Source: Cornus controversa (Eukaryota > Streptophyta > Magnoliopsida > Cornales > Cornaceae). From it: a stretch of DNA of 64,000 bases. This document shows positions 34,594 to 45,813 of this stretch, one piece after another (position 1 is the first letter of the stretch; every line of letters begins with the position of its first letter). A program made the position numbers and the translations under genes. The DNA lies in the NCBI GenBank assembly GCA_026545225.1, contig CM048850.1, positions 25,160,297 to 25,224,296 of the forward strand, given 5' to 3'. Under the pieces are notes generated by a model. It was not told the DNA's origin, ran no database searches, and saw only the letters and a program-made list of their open reading frames with translations.

Positions 34594-37500
34594 ATGCAAG
34601 GTCGTCGTTCTGTGGCTGATCCTTTGATACCTCTTGATCCTGAGCCTGAACGTACTCTTAGACAACAGAGGAACATCCTTGTTGATACCATTGTGCAAGA
34701 GGAAGAAATAATTGAAAACATGGCAGAAGAGAGGAATAATAACCTTGTTCCTAATGCTGATGGAGAAAGAGCTAGATTGCTTAGGGACTACTATGTTCCT
34801 GAGACATATACCTCGCCAGCAGGTTTTCAACTGCCCAATGTCACAGCACAGAATTATGAGATCAAGTCCAGCATTATTCAGATGCTACCATCTTATTTTG
34901 GGCTGACTCAAGAAGACCCTTACAAGCATCTGGATGACTTCATTGAAGTGTGCTCAACTACAAAAATTCACAACTTCTCTGAAGATGCTTTCAGAATGAG
35001 ACTTTTTCCATTCTCTCTGAAAGACAAAGCAAAGTATTGGTTCAACTCTCTACCGGCTGGTTCTATCACGACTTGGACTCAGATGCAACATGAGTTTCTC
35101 AAGAAGTATTTTCCGATAGGGAAGACCAATCAGTTCAGACGTGCTATCACTGGTTTCTCCCAACATGAGGGGGAACAATTTTATGAGACATGGGAAAGAT
35201 TCAAGGACCTTCTTAGGAAGTGTCCCCATCATCAAGTTCCTAAGTGGCAACTAGTGCAGAGTTTTCATGAAGGGCTCACAGAAGCCAACAGACAGATGGT
35301 TGATGCGTCATGTGGAGGTACTTTTATGTTGAAGAGTGAAGAAGAGGCATGGACCTTATTTGAAAATCTTAGTGACAACTCTCTACAACATGTTTCCTCT
35401 ACTCGTTCTAGCAGACCTGCCACTACCAGGACGGTTGATGGAATTTTTGAGGTTGGTGCTTCAGAAGCTATGCCAACTGATATTGATTTAATTGCACAGA
35501 AGGTAGCAGCAATTATGGCTGCAAATCAAATTCCTTCTGCTTCAAATTCTTCATTGCTAGGTCCTTGTGAATTTTGCTCTAGTCCTATGCATAATGTGAG
35601 CAATTGTCCTTCAATGGGGCAATTTTCTAATATTCAACATGAGCAAGTTCAAGCCACTTTCACTGGACCAATGAATCCTCCACGAGGTAATACTTACAAT
35701 CCCACATGGAGGAATCATCCTGGTTTTTCTTACAGTAACCAAGGGGCAGCAATGCAACCATCATATCAACCTAGGACTTTTGTGCCTCAACAGCAATATC
35801 AAACACAAAGTCCTATGGCCCAAAGAATTTCTGCTATTGAAGACAAGCTGACTCTTACCTTGTCTAAATTTGATAAGCTTGATTCTCTTATAGAGATAGT
35901 GCAAGCTACTGCAGCAACAGTACAATCTACAGTTCAGCTAGTGCACTCGCATTCTCAATCCATTGCCAAACTGGAATCTCAGTTTGGACAGCTTGCTACT
36001 TCATTAAGTAGAAGAGAAGAAGGGAAGCTCCCTAGTCAACCAATTGCTAATCCAAGAGGGATGCAAGCTTCCACAAGCAACCCACACCATGAGCAAGTTC
36101 AAGCCATTACCACTTTGAGAAGTGGGAAAATAATTGACAATAAGGTGGGTGAAAAGAAAGAAGAAGAAAAAGTGATCACAAGTCCAAGTGCTGAAATTCC
36201 TTATGAGCCCAAGGCTCCTTTCCCACAACGTTTTCTTGAAGCATCTAAATTGGGGAAGCAAGGGGACAAGCTGCATGACATGATGGAGGTGTTTTGCCAA
36301 GTGAAGATTAATTTGCCACTCCTTGATGCCATCAAGCAAATTCCTCCTTATGCAAAATTTTTGAAGGACTTGTGCACTCAGAAAAGGCGTTCTAAAAGCC
36401 ATGTGCCAAAGAAAGTAATGCTGCCACAACAAGTAAGTTCAATAATTCAGCAGTGTACTCCTCCCAAGTACAAAGATCCTGGTGCTCCAACTATCTCATG
36501 CATTATTGGGGAGCACCATGTGGATAAAGCTCTTCTTGATTTGGGTACAAGTGTGAATTTGCTACCTTATTCAGTTTACTTACAATTGGGCTTGGGAGAA
36601 TTGAAGCCTACCTCGGTGGTATTACAATTTGCAGACAGATCAACAAAGCAACCCCGAGGAATCATAGAAGATGTGCTCATTAAAGTGGACAAGTTCTACT
36701 TTCCTGTTGATTTCATTATACTTGACACTGAGCCGGTTCACAATCCAAAGAGGCACATTCCTGTGATCCTTGGTCGACCTTTCTTAGCTACTGCTGATGC
36801 TTGCATAAATTGTAGGTCAGGGATCATGGATATTTCCTTTGGCAACATGAAGGTTAAGCTTAATGTGTTCAATGCTATCCAACACCCTCCAGATCAGAGT
36901 GATGTGTTCTGCATGGATGATATTGATGAATGTGTGGAGGAATTTGTCTCATCCTCTATATCTCGAAACTCCCTGGAGGTATGTAAGTCTTTTTATGACT
37001 TTGAGAACATTAATGATGAAGGGTGGTGTGAAGAAGTGCAGGCTATGCTGGAAGTGGATGCTATTCAGAATACTCCACCATGGAGAATTCCAATTGAGCC
37101 ACTACCTTTTCTCTCTAGCACTCCCTTAGTGCCTTCATTGGAGTCCCTTCCAGAATTAGAGTTGAAGCCTTTGCCTGACAAATTGAAGTATGTATTCTTG
37201 GGGGCACAGAAAACTCTTCCTGTTATAATTGCCTCTGATCTGACAGAAATTCAAGAGAAGAGCTTAGTAGAGGTTTTATACCAACATCGGGAAGCAATTG
37301 GATGGAGTGTTGCTGATCTTAAGGGCATTGATCCCTCAGTTTGCATGCACAAAATCCATTTGGAAAAAGGATGTAAGCCAACCAGAGAGGCACAGAGGCG
37401 GTTGAACCCCAACATGAAGGAGGTGGTAAAGAAAGAGGTAGTCAAGTTACTTGATGCAGGAATCATTTATCCAATTTCTGACAGCACATGGGTGAGTCCG

Positions 37501-38859
37501 ACACAAGTGGTTCCAAAGAAATCTGGTCTTACCATTGTCCCTAACTCCATGGGAGAGCTTGTTCCACAACGTACTGCCACAGGTTGGTGAGTTTGCATTG
37601 ATTACAGAAAGCTCAATTCTATGACAAGGAAGGATCACTTCCCTCTTCCATTCATTGATCAAATACTTGAAAGGTTAGCTGGTCAAAGCTATTATTGCTT
37701 TCTGGATGGCTACTCTGGTTATAACCAAGTAGCTATGGATCCAGAAGATCAAGAGAAGACCGCTTTCACTTGTCCCTTTGGTACTTTTGCGTATCGTCGT
37801 ATGCCTTTTGGATTATGTAATGCTCCGGCTACATTCCAAAGGTGTATGATGGCCATCTTTTCTGACATGGTGGAAAAATTCTTGGAGGTGTTTATGGATG
37901 ATTTCTCTATTTTTGGATCATCTTTTGAACATTGTTTGAGCAATTTATCACTTGTGCTTCAGAGGTGTCGAGAACGGAATCTGGTACTTAGTTGGGAGAA
38001 GAGCCATTTTATGGTGAAAGAGGGTATTGTATTGGGCCATATTGTTTCAGAGAGGGGCATTGAAGTTGATAAAGCAAAGATCGACCTAATTGCAACTTTG
38101 CCTCATCCAACTTCGGTAAGGCAAGTTCGATCTTTCTTAGGCCATGCCGGGTTCTATAGAAGATTCATCAAGGATTTCAGTAAAGTAGCTCGGCCATTGT
38201 GCCATCTGTTATCTAAAGATGTTCCCTTTATCTTTGATGAAGATTGTGTGAAAGCTTTTGAAAAGCTTCGGTCTCTGTTATCCTCTGCACCAATCATGCA
38301 GTCTCCAAAGTGGGCTGGACCTTTTGAAATCATGTGTGATGCCTCTGATTATGCAGTAGGAGCCGTGTTGGGACAGAGAGAAGAGAAACGACCACATGTC
38401 ATCTACTATGCTAGTAAGACTCTCTCTGATGCCCAACTCAATTATACAACCACAGAGAAAGAGCTTCTAGCTGTAGTGTTTGCCTTGGACAAATTTCGTT
38501 CTTATTTATTAGGGTCCAAGGTGGTTGTCTACTCTGATCATGCAGCATTGAGACATTTATTGGCAAAGAAAGAAACCAAACCGCGTCTTATTCGGTGGAT
38601 TTTATTGCTGCAAGAATTTGATTTGGAGATAAAAGACAAAAAGGGGACGGAGAATGTGGTTGCAGATCATTTATCTAGAATCGAGTCTGAGCCGGTAATC
38701 GATGCATTACCTATTCGAGACTCATTCCCGGATGAGCAATTGTTTGAAATCAATTTGATGAAAGTTAATGGCCAAAGGTTGAAACATTGTGTGGAAGGAT
38801 GTGTGCCAAGAAGAGACGTGGAGTCCGTCGACTTGACGGATCCCGTCTATCCGACTTAA
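34594..38859 (+). pseudogene. Element A gag-protease-RT-RNase H polyprotein with one nonsense codon and integrase deletion
   Basis: One frame of about 1421 codons runs from the ATG at 34594 to the TAA at 38857. The gag core has PYKHLDDFIEVCST and FLKKYFPIGKTNQFRRAI, and a perfect knuckle CEFCSSPMHNVSNC lies near residue 325. Protease LLDLGTSVNLLPYSVY lies near residue 648. RT begins near residue 905, with FMDDFSIFG near residue 1100. RNase H follows with [29 protein letters not shown] and [14 protein letters not shown] at 37588-37590 lies inside RT, in the position where most relatives have arginine. After RNase H the frame jumps to [12 protein letters not shown], the last residues of integrase, and the HHCC finger and DDE core are missing. 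A polypyrimidine-CAG (34570-34577) just before the ATG could be a splice acceptor for the leader. Confidence 0.93.
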
Positions 38860-39150
38860 TCCCTTCGGAGAGTAAATCGTCTCTTACGGACGTTAAATTG
38901 TAAGTTTTGTATGTATTTCTATCCTTGATTTCTTTTAGTTTTCTTTTATTTTAATTTTTGATTTTAGTTTTCTTAAGTTTTTCTTCAATTCTAGTTGCGT
39001 TTTAATGTTTTTTCTTTGAGTTTTTGATGTATAAGTTGCTTCCGGAGGATGCCAAGAGGTGTACCGAGGTATTCGGACTCAAGACGGGTGAAAAATCGTG
39101 CTCTCGGTCGACCTTGGGCGATGGAGGGTCCAGCAGGGCATCAGAAGGGG

Positions 39151-39298
39151 GATCGATCGCCCCATTTAAGGGGGATCGATCGCCCCATTATTTTTTAAGA
39201 AATCACCCACCAGCAGGTGGGCGATCGATCGCCCATCCTTGGGGGGATCGATCGCCCAAGCCCATGTGTGGGCTGGCCGAATATTTTTGCTATAAATG
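39151..39298 (+). promoter_or_regulatory. Element A internal promoter candidate: two palindrome pairs plus TATA box
   Basis: GATCGATC cores start at 39151, 39174, 39223 and 39246, each inside a larger GGGCGATCGATCGCCC-like palindrome or half of one. Within each pair the spacing is 23 bp. A good TATA box, CTATAAATGG, follows at 39290-39299, 37 bp after the last core. About 410 bp of leader lead to the ORF2 ATG at 39708. In retroelements a downstream ORF needs its own message or splicing, so an internal promoter is reasonable, but it is inferred. Confidence 0.6.
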
Positions 39299-39707
39299 GA
39301 CTCCTTATCCTCCTATGTTGCTACTACTTGCATCCTAAGCCTCTTTGAACACCAATTCAAGTCCTATATCATCCGGAAAACTAATTTCTTTAATTAGTGA
39401 TTATTATACAAGGATTCAACATTGATCAACATCAACTTCAACATCAAAGTGGATCAAAAATCACTAGTTCTCAAAGGAAGCTCACACTTTTTCAAGTTCA
39501 ACATCGAAGTAAGTGAAGTTTTTCCTTGAAGAAATTGTTCAAATCTTTTTGAGGGCTTTTGAAGACCAAGTTTGGGGGATCAATTTGGTGCAATTACTTG
39601 TTCGATTCGGGTGGAAAAATTGCCGGAAAAAGGAGGTTGAAGGTTACAAAAGAATTGTGCACACCAAGTGTTCGATTTAATTCCTCAATTACACTTTTTC
39701 TACTTCT

Positions 39708-40931
39708 ATGGCACCAAAGAGAGCAAGTCACCAAGATGCTTCAAGTTCACGTAATCCTCGCCGAGCGAGGAATGATCCGACCACAGGTTCTTCACGATCT
39801 CGCCGAGACGGTATTCAAGAGAGATGGCATCCAAGGGCGTTGAACTATGAAACAACGTTTGACATAGCCGAACTTTATGGTATGTTTCCCGAGACACGAT
39901 GGGGGATTTCCGACATCCGTCGTCGTCGATCGGCATCCATTTTTGTTCCACTCTCATCTACCATTTACCCGAGGCTTGTCAAGGTATTTTATCAAAACTT
40001 GATGCCGAAACCTGATGAGCGGGATGTGCTTACTTCTTCCGTAGATGGAACAATAGTTCGAGTTGACATGTCATCCATTGCCATTGCCATGGGTTGTCCT
40101 CATGAATGCCCAGCTGATTTATCTCATATCTACACTCCTTTACCTGACGAGTTGTCGGTGGGCAATGTGGTTGCACGATTGTGTGCCAACCAATTTTCTG
40201 GGCCGAAAAGGAATGCAGCTTCAAAGTCTTCAATGCCAAATCATTTATGGTTCCTTGACGCTGTGCTACTCAAGAATGTATGTCCAATTGGACATAAAAC
40301 CGAAAGACGTCAAGAGTTCCTCAGAGCCTTATATGCCATACATTTTGGGCATTGGCTATCATTCCCACAGATTGTCTGGGGCCAGATGGAGAAATTCTAT
40401 TCCAAGGTTGTGGCCAAGGTACCAGACAGTGCAAGTGACTGGGAGTTTCCATTCCCTACTATTATTCACCAGTTGCTTGTATCACAGGGGTATGCAGTCC
40501 ACGAGGACGAGCTTGCCTTTCCACATGACCTTCATTATGGCACGCATGACTGGAACTTGAGTCGATCTCATATGCACCAGAGAGTCATAGCAGTGCCTGG
40601 TGAGGTATCTCGGTTGGCCCAAGGAGGAGAGCATGTAGATGTACCACCACCGGTAGATGATCCAGAGGAGATGGAGGCAGAGGAAGAGGAAGTGCATGCA
40701 CAGGCTGGTGGCCATGATTATCAATACTTAGAAGGGCAGATTGCTGGGTTGACAGCCCAGTTTGGCACCTTACAGACAGAGGTCTCCACACAGTTTGGTG
40801 CAATGAGAGCAGAGATGGCGGATCACTTTCGTGACACTCGCCAAGAGCAACTAGAGATGAGGAGGATGATGCGTGCACTGATGCGTCAAGCAAACTTAGA
40901 TCCGGATGCTCAGTCACCACCACATCTTTGA
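39708..40931 (+). CDS. Element A ORF2: plant transposon protein of unknown role, intact
   Basis: This uninterrupted ORF of 407 residues follows the pol remnant in the usual place of the Athila second ORF. It starts basic and Ser-rich (RNPRRARNDPTTGSSRSRR). Its core segments are FDIAELYGMFPETRWGISDI, RLVKVFYQNLMP, VDMSSIAIAMGCP, NHLWFLDAVLLKNVC and HWLSFPQIVWGQMEKFY. Then come an acidic stretch near residue 325 (DPEEMEAEEEEVHAQ) and a C-terminal heptad-like region (LEGQIAGLTAQFGTLQTEV), probably a coiled coil. No signal peptide or membrane segment is seen, so it is not an envelope-type protein. It resembles the 'putative plant transposon protein' family. It is kept open here and recognisable in element B while integrase is lost in both, which hints that it matters for spread. 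Confidence 0.82.
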   Translation: MAPKRASHQDASSSRNPRRARNDPTTGSSRSRRDGIQERWHPRALNYETTFDIAELYGMFPETRWGISDIRRRRSASIFVPLSSTIYPRLVKVFYQNLMPKPDERDVLTSSVDGTIVRVDMSSIAIAMGCPHECPADLSHIYTPLPDELSVGNVVARLCANQFSGPKRNAASKSSMPNHLWFLDAVLLKNVCPIGHKTERRQEFLRALYAIHFGHWLSFPQIVWGQMEKFYSKVVAKVPDSASDWEFPFPTIIHQLLVSQGYAVHEDELAFPHDLHYGTHDWNLSRSHMHQRVIAVPGEVSRLAQGGEHVDVPPPVDDPEEMEAEEEEVHAQAGGHDYQYLEGQIAGLTAQFGTLQTEVSTQFGAMRAEMADHFRDTRQEQLEMRRMMRALMRQANLDPDAQSPPHL

Positions 40932-42579
40932 CAGGAAGGTAACCATCTTTTGTATATTATTTTATTTTTAGTTTTTATTTTTCTTTTTATTTTTTTTTTT
41001 TGTAGTTAGATGTTTACAATTTCTTAAAAGAAAAAAAAAAAAAAAAAAAAAACAACTGAAAAATGAAAAAAAAAATATTTTATTATTATTTTTTTTTTAG
41101 GATTTTTCTCTTTCATATTTATTTTCACCCATACTATTTTCACTTGATCTTTGGGGTATAGTGGTTGTTTTGACAGATTGAAACATCCAAGTTTGGGGGT
41201 GTGCTTGCATTGCCTTCGTGCTCATGATGTACTCTATTTTCTTTCCACTACTCCATGATCCCGGTAATATCGTTCTTACTCTTCTCTATGCTTTGATTGC
41301 TTGTCCATTGAGGACAATGTACAGTTTAAGTTTGGGGGTGAGGCGATGCCTATTTTTGTGCTTTATTGCAATATGGGGGGAAATTTGTGTGAAATTCTTT
41401 TTGTATTAGAATTTTATTTTATTTTATTTTCTTTTGTTTTATTTTTAGATAGAATGTTTTAACATTATCTAAGGGATTAGTACCTTATATAGGTGCATAA
41501 CTTGCAATTTTTGAGCATGTTTTAAATTTTTGGAAACTGTGGTTTAAATTATGTGGTTTTAATTATGGTTTGCAATAACATGTTTTGAAGTGATTAATTT
41601 TAGTTTCCTTACATGCACAAACACACTAGCATAGTCTTATGGGGTATAATCTTTGGTTTTGAGTTATTGAGTTACATATGCTTGATATTAATTAGTATCT
41701 CTTGAGAATGAGTACCGATGATGTGTTATACTTGACTTCAATGAAAAAAAAAAGAAAAGAAAAAATGATGAATAAGCAATCAATTTGATCCTTTTCATGA
41801 GTAACCGGGCCTCTATGCCTCAGGAAGCACGGAGTGTTCGCGTCAAAAGTGAAAAGGTGAGAAAAGATGAGTATTGGGTGTCTTGATTTGTAGCCTGACT
41901 GATTCGAGTAATTAGGTCTTCAGGGTATCTTAAAGCCTAGTGCCCTAAAGCCGTCTGGTTTGGGAGTCACTGACTGAAAGCTTGCTACATGGATCTTTCA
42001 GAAAGCTTAATAGATCAAGACATTGCACAACCAATAAAGCAATGAAAAAAAGAATGATGAAAAAAAAAATGAAAAAGTCATGTATGCATGTTGGGAAGTA
42101 TGAGTTCAATAAGGGGAGCTAGTGAGTTGAAAGGGTATGTGCCTTAATATATTCAGAACTTGGTTATGCTACATAAGATGATTGCTAGTTCACTTTACAC
42201 GAGGGAGCTAGAGTTGATTATTTTGAGATATGTTGATGTGAATTATGTATGGGGACCATTGATTTGAATTATAGAATTTGAAAGTTTGAAATTATTCTTG
42301 AATGCAAGTTTGTAACTATGTATTGTAATCTTCTTCTTGAATTAATGTTGAAACAGAATTTTGAATGTTTGTGGGTAACATTTCTGGAAACCCTCACGAG
42401 ACTATACTCGTCTTCTAGGGGGAACCTAGGGGTTTAAAGGCTTGTTGCATATGCTAAATGCAATCGTTTCTCCCACGAAAGTGGAGTTGGGTAGTTTAGT
42501 TAGTATTTAGTAGTTTCTTTTGTTTTAGTTTTGTTTTATTCTATTGCTAAGGGACTAGCAATATGTAAGTTTGGGGGTG
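40932..42579 (+). other. Element A 3' noncoding region with repeated purine tracts and hairpin
   Basis: AAGTTTGGGGGTG occurs at 41189-41201, 41328-41340 and 42567-42579; the last abuts the 3' LTR and is the functional polypurine tract. A close copy, AAGTTTGGGGGAT, is at 39568 before ORF2. A hairpin with arms CATTG / CAATG and loop AGGA is at 41306-41319. The rest is low-complexity A/T sequence homologous to elements B and D. No ORF is supported. Confidence 0.75.
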
Positions 42580-44087
42580 TGATAGGCGTTGAATGTTACG
42601 CATTCTAGCCTCTTAACTTATGTATTTTATTCTCTTAGTGATAGATTATTTTGTGATTTTACTTTGTTTTAGTGTTTTCTGTATTTTCAGGGCCTTAATA
42701 ATTATTTCAGTTAAAACTGTGATTTTGGGCTTTTAAAGAAGACATCCAAGATGGTGAGATGAAGCCTACATCAAGGAGATTCACTCAACCATTTATTTTA
42801 ACTCAAATCAGCCCAAGGAAGAGGTCCAAGAGAATTACAGCTGCTTAAGAAGGTTTCGGGCCTGAAGCCCAAATCTGCGCATAATGCAGTCTTAATCCCG
42901 TTTTGGAAAACGGACCAGAAGTCTTATTTCCGAGCCTCAAATCGACATAATTCTCGCGTAAGGTTGAACGAAATTTGATTCTGCACACTTTTGTATTTCA
43001 CGAAAATTCCTTGAATCGGACTTCTAGTGGGTCAAAAGTCGGGCCGAAGTCAGCAGGAAAAACCCACCTGATTAGTGCTGCGGGAAACCCTAATTAATTC
43101 CTAATTGGATTAGGACTTTGGTGAATTCTCTTGGGGAATAAAAGGAAGACTTGGAGGCTGAATTGTGAGAGCTTACACAGAGATTGGAGAGTCTGAGAGG
43201 GCTGAGAAGAGAACAGAAACATATTGCAGAGCCATTGGAGAACGAAGTCATACGCGTAATTCAGAAAGATGATGTCTTCTTCCTCAACAGTTGAAGCTTC
43301 TTCTTCTACCATGAGCGGCTAGTTTATCCACTAGGGTTTTGATGTAGCCCTAACAAAGCATCAATGGTTTGATTGTTTTAATTATTGGGGACCTTTATAT
43401 ACATGCATAGATTGTGTAATTGTGAGGATTCTTATTAATGAATTGAGCAATAAAAGTCTTGTAAATTCAATCTCAATGATTTCTTATCTTGTCTTAGATA
43501 TTTAGTTGTTGTTATTGAACTCAATCTCTTTTGTTTTCTGTGATCATGAGAGAGATTATTACACAATGGTAATCACTGAATATATTGTTATGAGCTTTGA
43601 TGGATTATGCCTAGAGAAGATGAACCATACTGCACCCTAGATTAGAGTAGTTAGGCAGATGGCCCATGCCAATCGAAGATAGTCCATGGCTTAGCCTTAA
43701 TCATATGTTATCTTCTTGACGGATGAAGGTGAGCTTGTAGCCACCGACACCACTTATGCATGATGTAATTCCCCTATAGTTGATTCAATTGACCATTGAT
43801 TGTGGAGTTAGTGGTGAAGTCAAACACCCTAGGTTTCTCTCTTATTATCTTCATTATCTGTTTACCTTTGATTTATTTTATTTTATCTTTTTAATTAGTT
43901 AAAAATCAGAATTCTTTTCTTATAAATTTAATTAGAATTAGTTCTGTGTTCCAACTCATCAGAACATAATCCCTGAGGTACGATACCCATTCCTTTCGAT
44001 AGCCCTATTCTACAAGGAATTCGTTCTATTGCGAAGTGTGGTAATTTTTAATTGATATATTTTTGAGTCACACTCACACACGAATCA
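42580..44087 (+). repeat. Element A 3' LTR
   Basis: 1508 bp, near-identical to 32942-34449. Reversed ORFs of 72 codons in both LTRs (33456-33674, 43094-43312) are LTR shadows. Confidence 0.93.
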
Positions 44088-44092
44088 GTAGC

Positions 44093-45199
44093 AAGCATGG
44101 GATTTATTAATTAAATGCCTAACAATGTCATTAGGCTTGTGACCTCAATGGCATCTCAAAAGATCAATGTGTGTGCTAACCTATCATAATCCATCTTCAA
44201 CAAGCATAGCTCTTCAACCTAACTAACTACCTAATTACTCTACTCTCTAAGTGAACACTACATGCATCCAAACTACCTTGTCTTGGCATGGTCTATACAA
44301 ATTAACATCACACATTCTTTTAAACACCATTATCTAGCCATCATTTGCAGTTCTTGTGGAATATGCAAATGTTGTGCATTCAAGTGACAAAATCTACTCT
44401 AAGACAAGAATAAATTCCAAATCAAATGAATATATATAAGAGATGTATTTGTGTACATAATCACTAGGCTAAATAATCAACATTTAATTACAAATCCCAA
44501 TAGCTACAAAGATGAACAAGTTTACATGGCTAGGGGTTGAAACCAACACCCTAGTAGAAGAGTTAGTTGCTCATGGTTGCCTTGCACCCTTCCATTGATG
44601 AAGAGAATGAAGCTTCTTGGTCTGGTTCAGCTCTTCCTCCTCCTCTCCCGAAGGTCTCTCCTCTCTAATCTGATGTGTGTTGAGAGATATATGAGATATG
44701 TGTGGCTTTTGGTGCTTTTAGGCTTCTTTTCTCCTTTGGGGCCGACCATATATATATATATCAATATATATATCTCTTGTATCAAGAAGGCCCCCAAAAG
44801 TCTTGTTCAAGTCAGACAATCCCCCTAAGTCGTGCAAAAAGGGGGATTTTGTTGCAAGTGGGAGAGCAGGTGAGCAAGTGGCCAAGTGGGCTCTGCAGCA
44901 TTTCGATTGATCGAGATTGAATCTCGATTGATCGAGATTTCGATCAATCGAAATGAGATCTCGATCAATCGAGATTTCGATTAATCGAGATCAACATCTC
45001 GATTGATCGAGATGCCTTGGCTGCATTTTCTGATTTCTTCTCTTGACTGCAGAAAGCTTCCAACTTTGCTCCATTTACTCCAATACCTGCAAGACATCAA
45101 AAACACAAACAATACCGTAAACATATCTCGGTAAACGCAAAAACGGAACTAACATATGCAATAAAAAGGGCTCAAATGCATAGAATTGAACACTTATCA
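44093..45199 (-). repeat. Element B 5' LTR, part 2 (right of element A)
   Basis: It continues the LTR begun at 32630 and carries the second copy of the palindrome array (about 44904-45011). It ends at the ACCTC duplication. Confidence 0.9.
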
Positions 45200-45204
45200 A
45201 CCTC

Positions 45205-45813
45205 AGACCTCAAGCTTGGAAGCCAAGTTCTAAAAATTCTAGCCCTTTCTACCTTGTCAAATGTGAAATTTTTTCTATTCAAACCGAAACCCTTGCCGAG
45301 TAAAGCAAATCCTTTGCCTTTGGCGTTTTCCAAATCAAAGCCTAAGCCTTCCGAAATGTAGAGAGAAAGGAGAGAGCTGAAGTGGGAGGGTTAGAGAAAG
45401 AGAGATAGCTGTAAAATGAAACATCTCAGCCCCTCCTAGATATTTATATCTCCTTGGGGCATAAAATGATAGAAACGCCCCCGAGTCACCTAACGTACCA
45501 TCCCGACCTCCGTTTTTGATTTTGAAAGCGACTATCGCTCCGATATCACTTTCTTAACTCTCTAAACATTTTTTTGTCCATAACTAAAAATCATATCTTC
45601 CCAAAAAGATTTTGAATTTTCGCTCCCACCCAGACCTCATCCCGGTGCCCCGTTGACCCAAAAGTCAAACTTCTCCAAATGTTTCCAAAAGCTTAATAAA
45701 ACTCCCTAAACATGTTTCCCACAATTAAACTTGTTAAACATCATTTAAAATGTAATTAGGGCAAAAATGATGCTTAAAAGGAAAACCAATCAAAATTGGG
45801 CCTGGTCTATACA
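45205..45813 (-). repeat. Element C 5' LTR, outer part
   Basis: On the minus strand it starts TGTATAGACCAGGCCC at 45813. It corresponds to about 19840-20459 of the 3' LTR and includes the TATA-like region near 45440. It ends at the insertion point of element B. Confidence 0.85.

Larger units (their letters stand above)
32942..44087 (+). mobile_element. Element A: Athila-like gypsy element, plus strand, youngest in the nest
   Basis: It is flanked by GTAGC (32937-32941 and 44088-44092). The order is 5' LTR, primer-binding site, gag-protease-RT-RNase H frame, internal palindromes plus TATA, ORF2, noncoding region with purine tracts, 3' LTR. The LTRs (both 1508 bp) differ at only about ten positions by eye, mostly C/T or G/A, so the insertion is recent. 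The integrase core is absent. Confidence 0.93.
23864..45199 (-). mobile_element. Element B: Athila-like gypsy element, minus strand, non-autonomous, host of element A
   Basis: It is flanked by ACCTC at 23859-23863 and 45200-45204. On the minus strand the order is: 5' LTR (split by element A), primer-binding site TGGCGCCGTTGCCGGGGA (complement 32606-32623), gag-protease, palindrome array, TATA-like box, ORF2, 3' noncoding region, purine tract and 3' LTR. Reverse transcriptase, RNase H and the integrase core are missing. Its two LTRs differ at only about a dozen to fifteen positions by eye, so it is fairly young. Confidence 0.9.
17748..45813 (-). mobile_element. Element C: Ty3/gypsy element, minus strand, internally deleted, split by element B
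   Basis: It is flanked by AAGGC on both sides (17743-17747 and 45814-45818). On the minus strand the order is: 5' LTR part (45813 to 45205, then 23858 to about 23586, split by element B); a deletion that removes the rest of the LTR, primer-binding site, gag, protease and reverse transcriptase; the RNase H tail; integrase; 3' LTR (20459-17859); and a 111-bp extension. Element B and an A-family solo LTR are inserted in it. Confidence 0.85.

Noticed and set aside
34522..34830. 102-codon minus-strand ORF near the gag start, and 36004-36432 (142 codons)
   Set aside because: They are antisense shadows of the element A gag-protease frame.
39708..40931. ORF2 as an envelope protein
   Set aside because: Athila second ORFs were once called env-like, but no signal peptide or membrane segment is seen and the end looks like a coiled coil.
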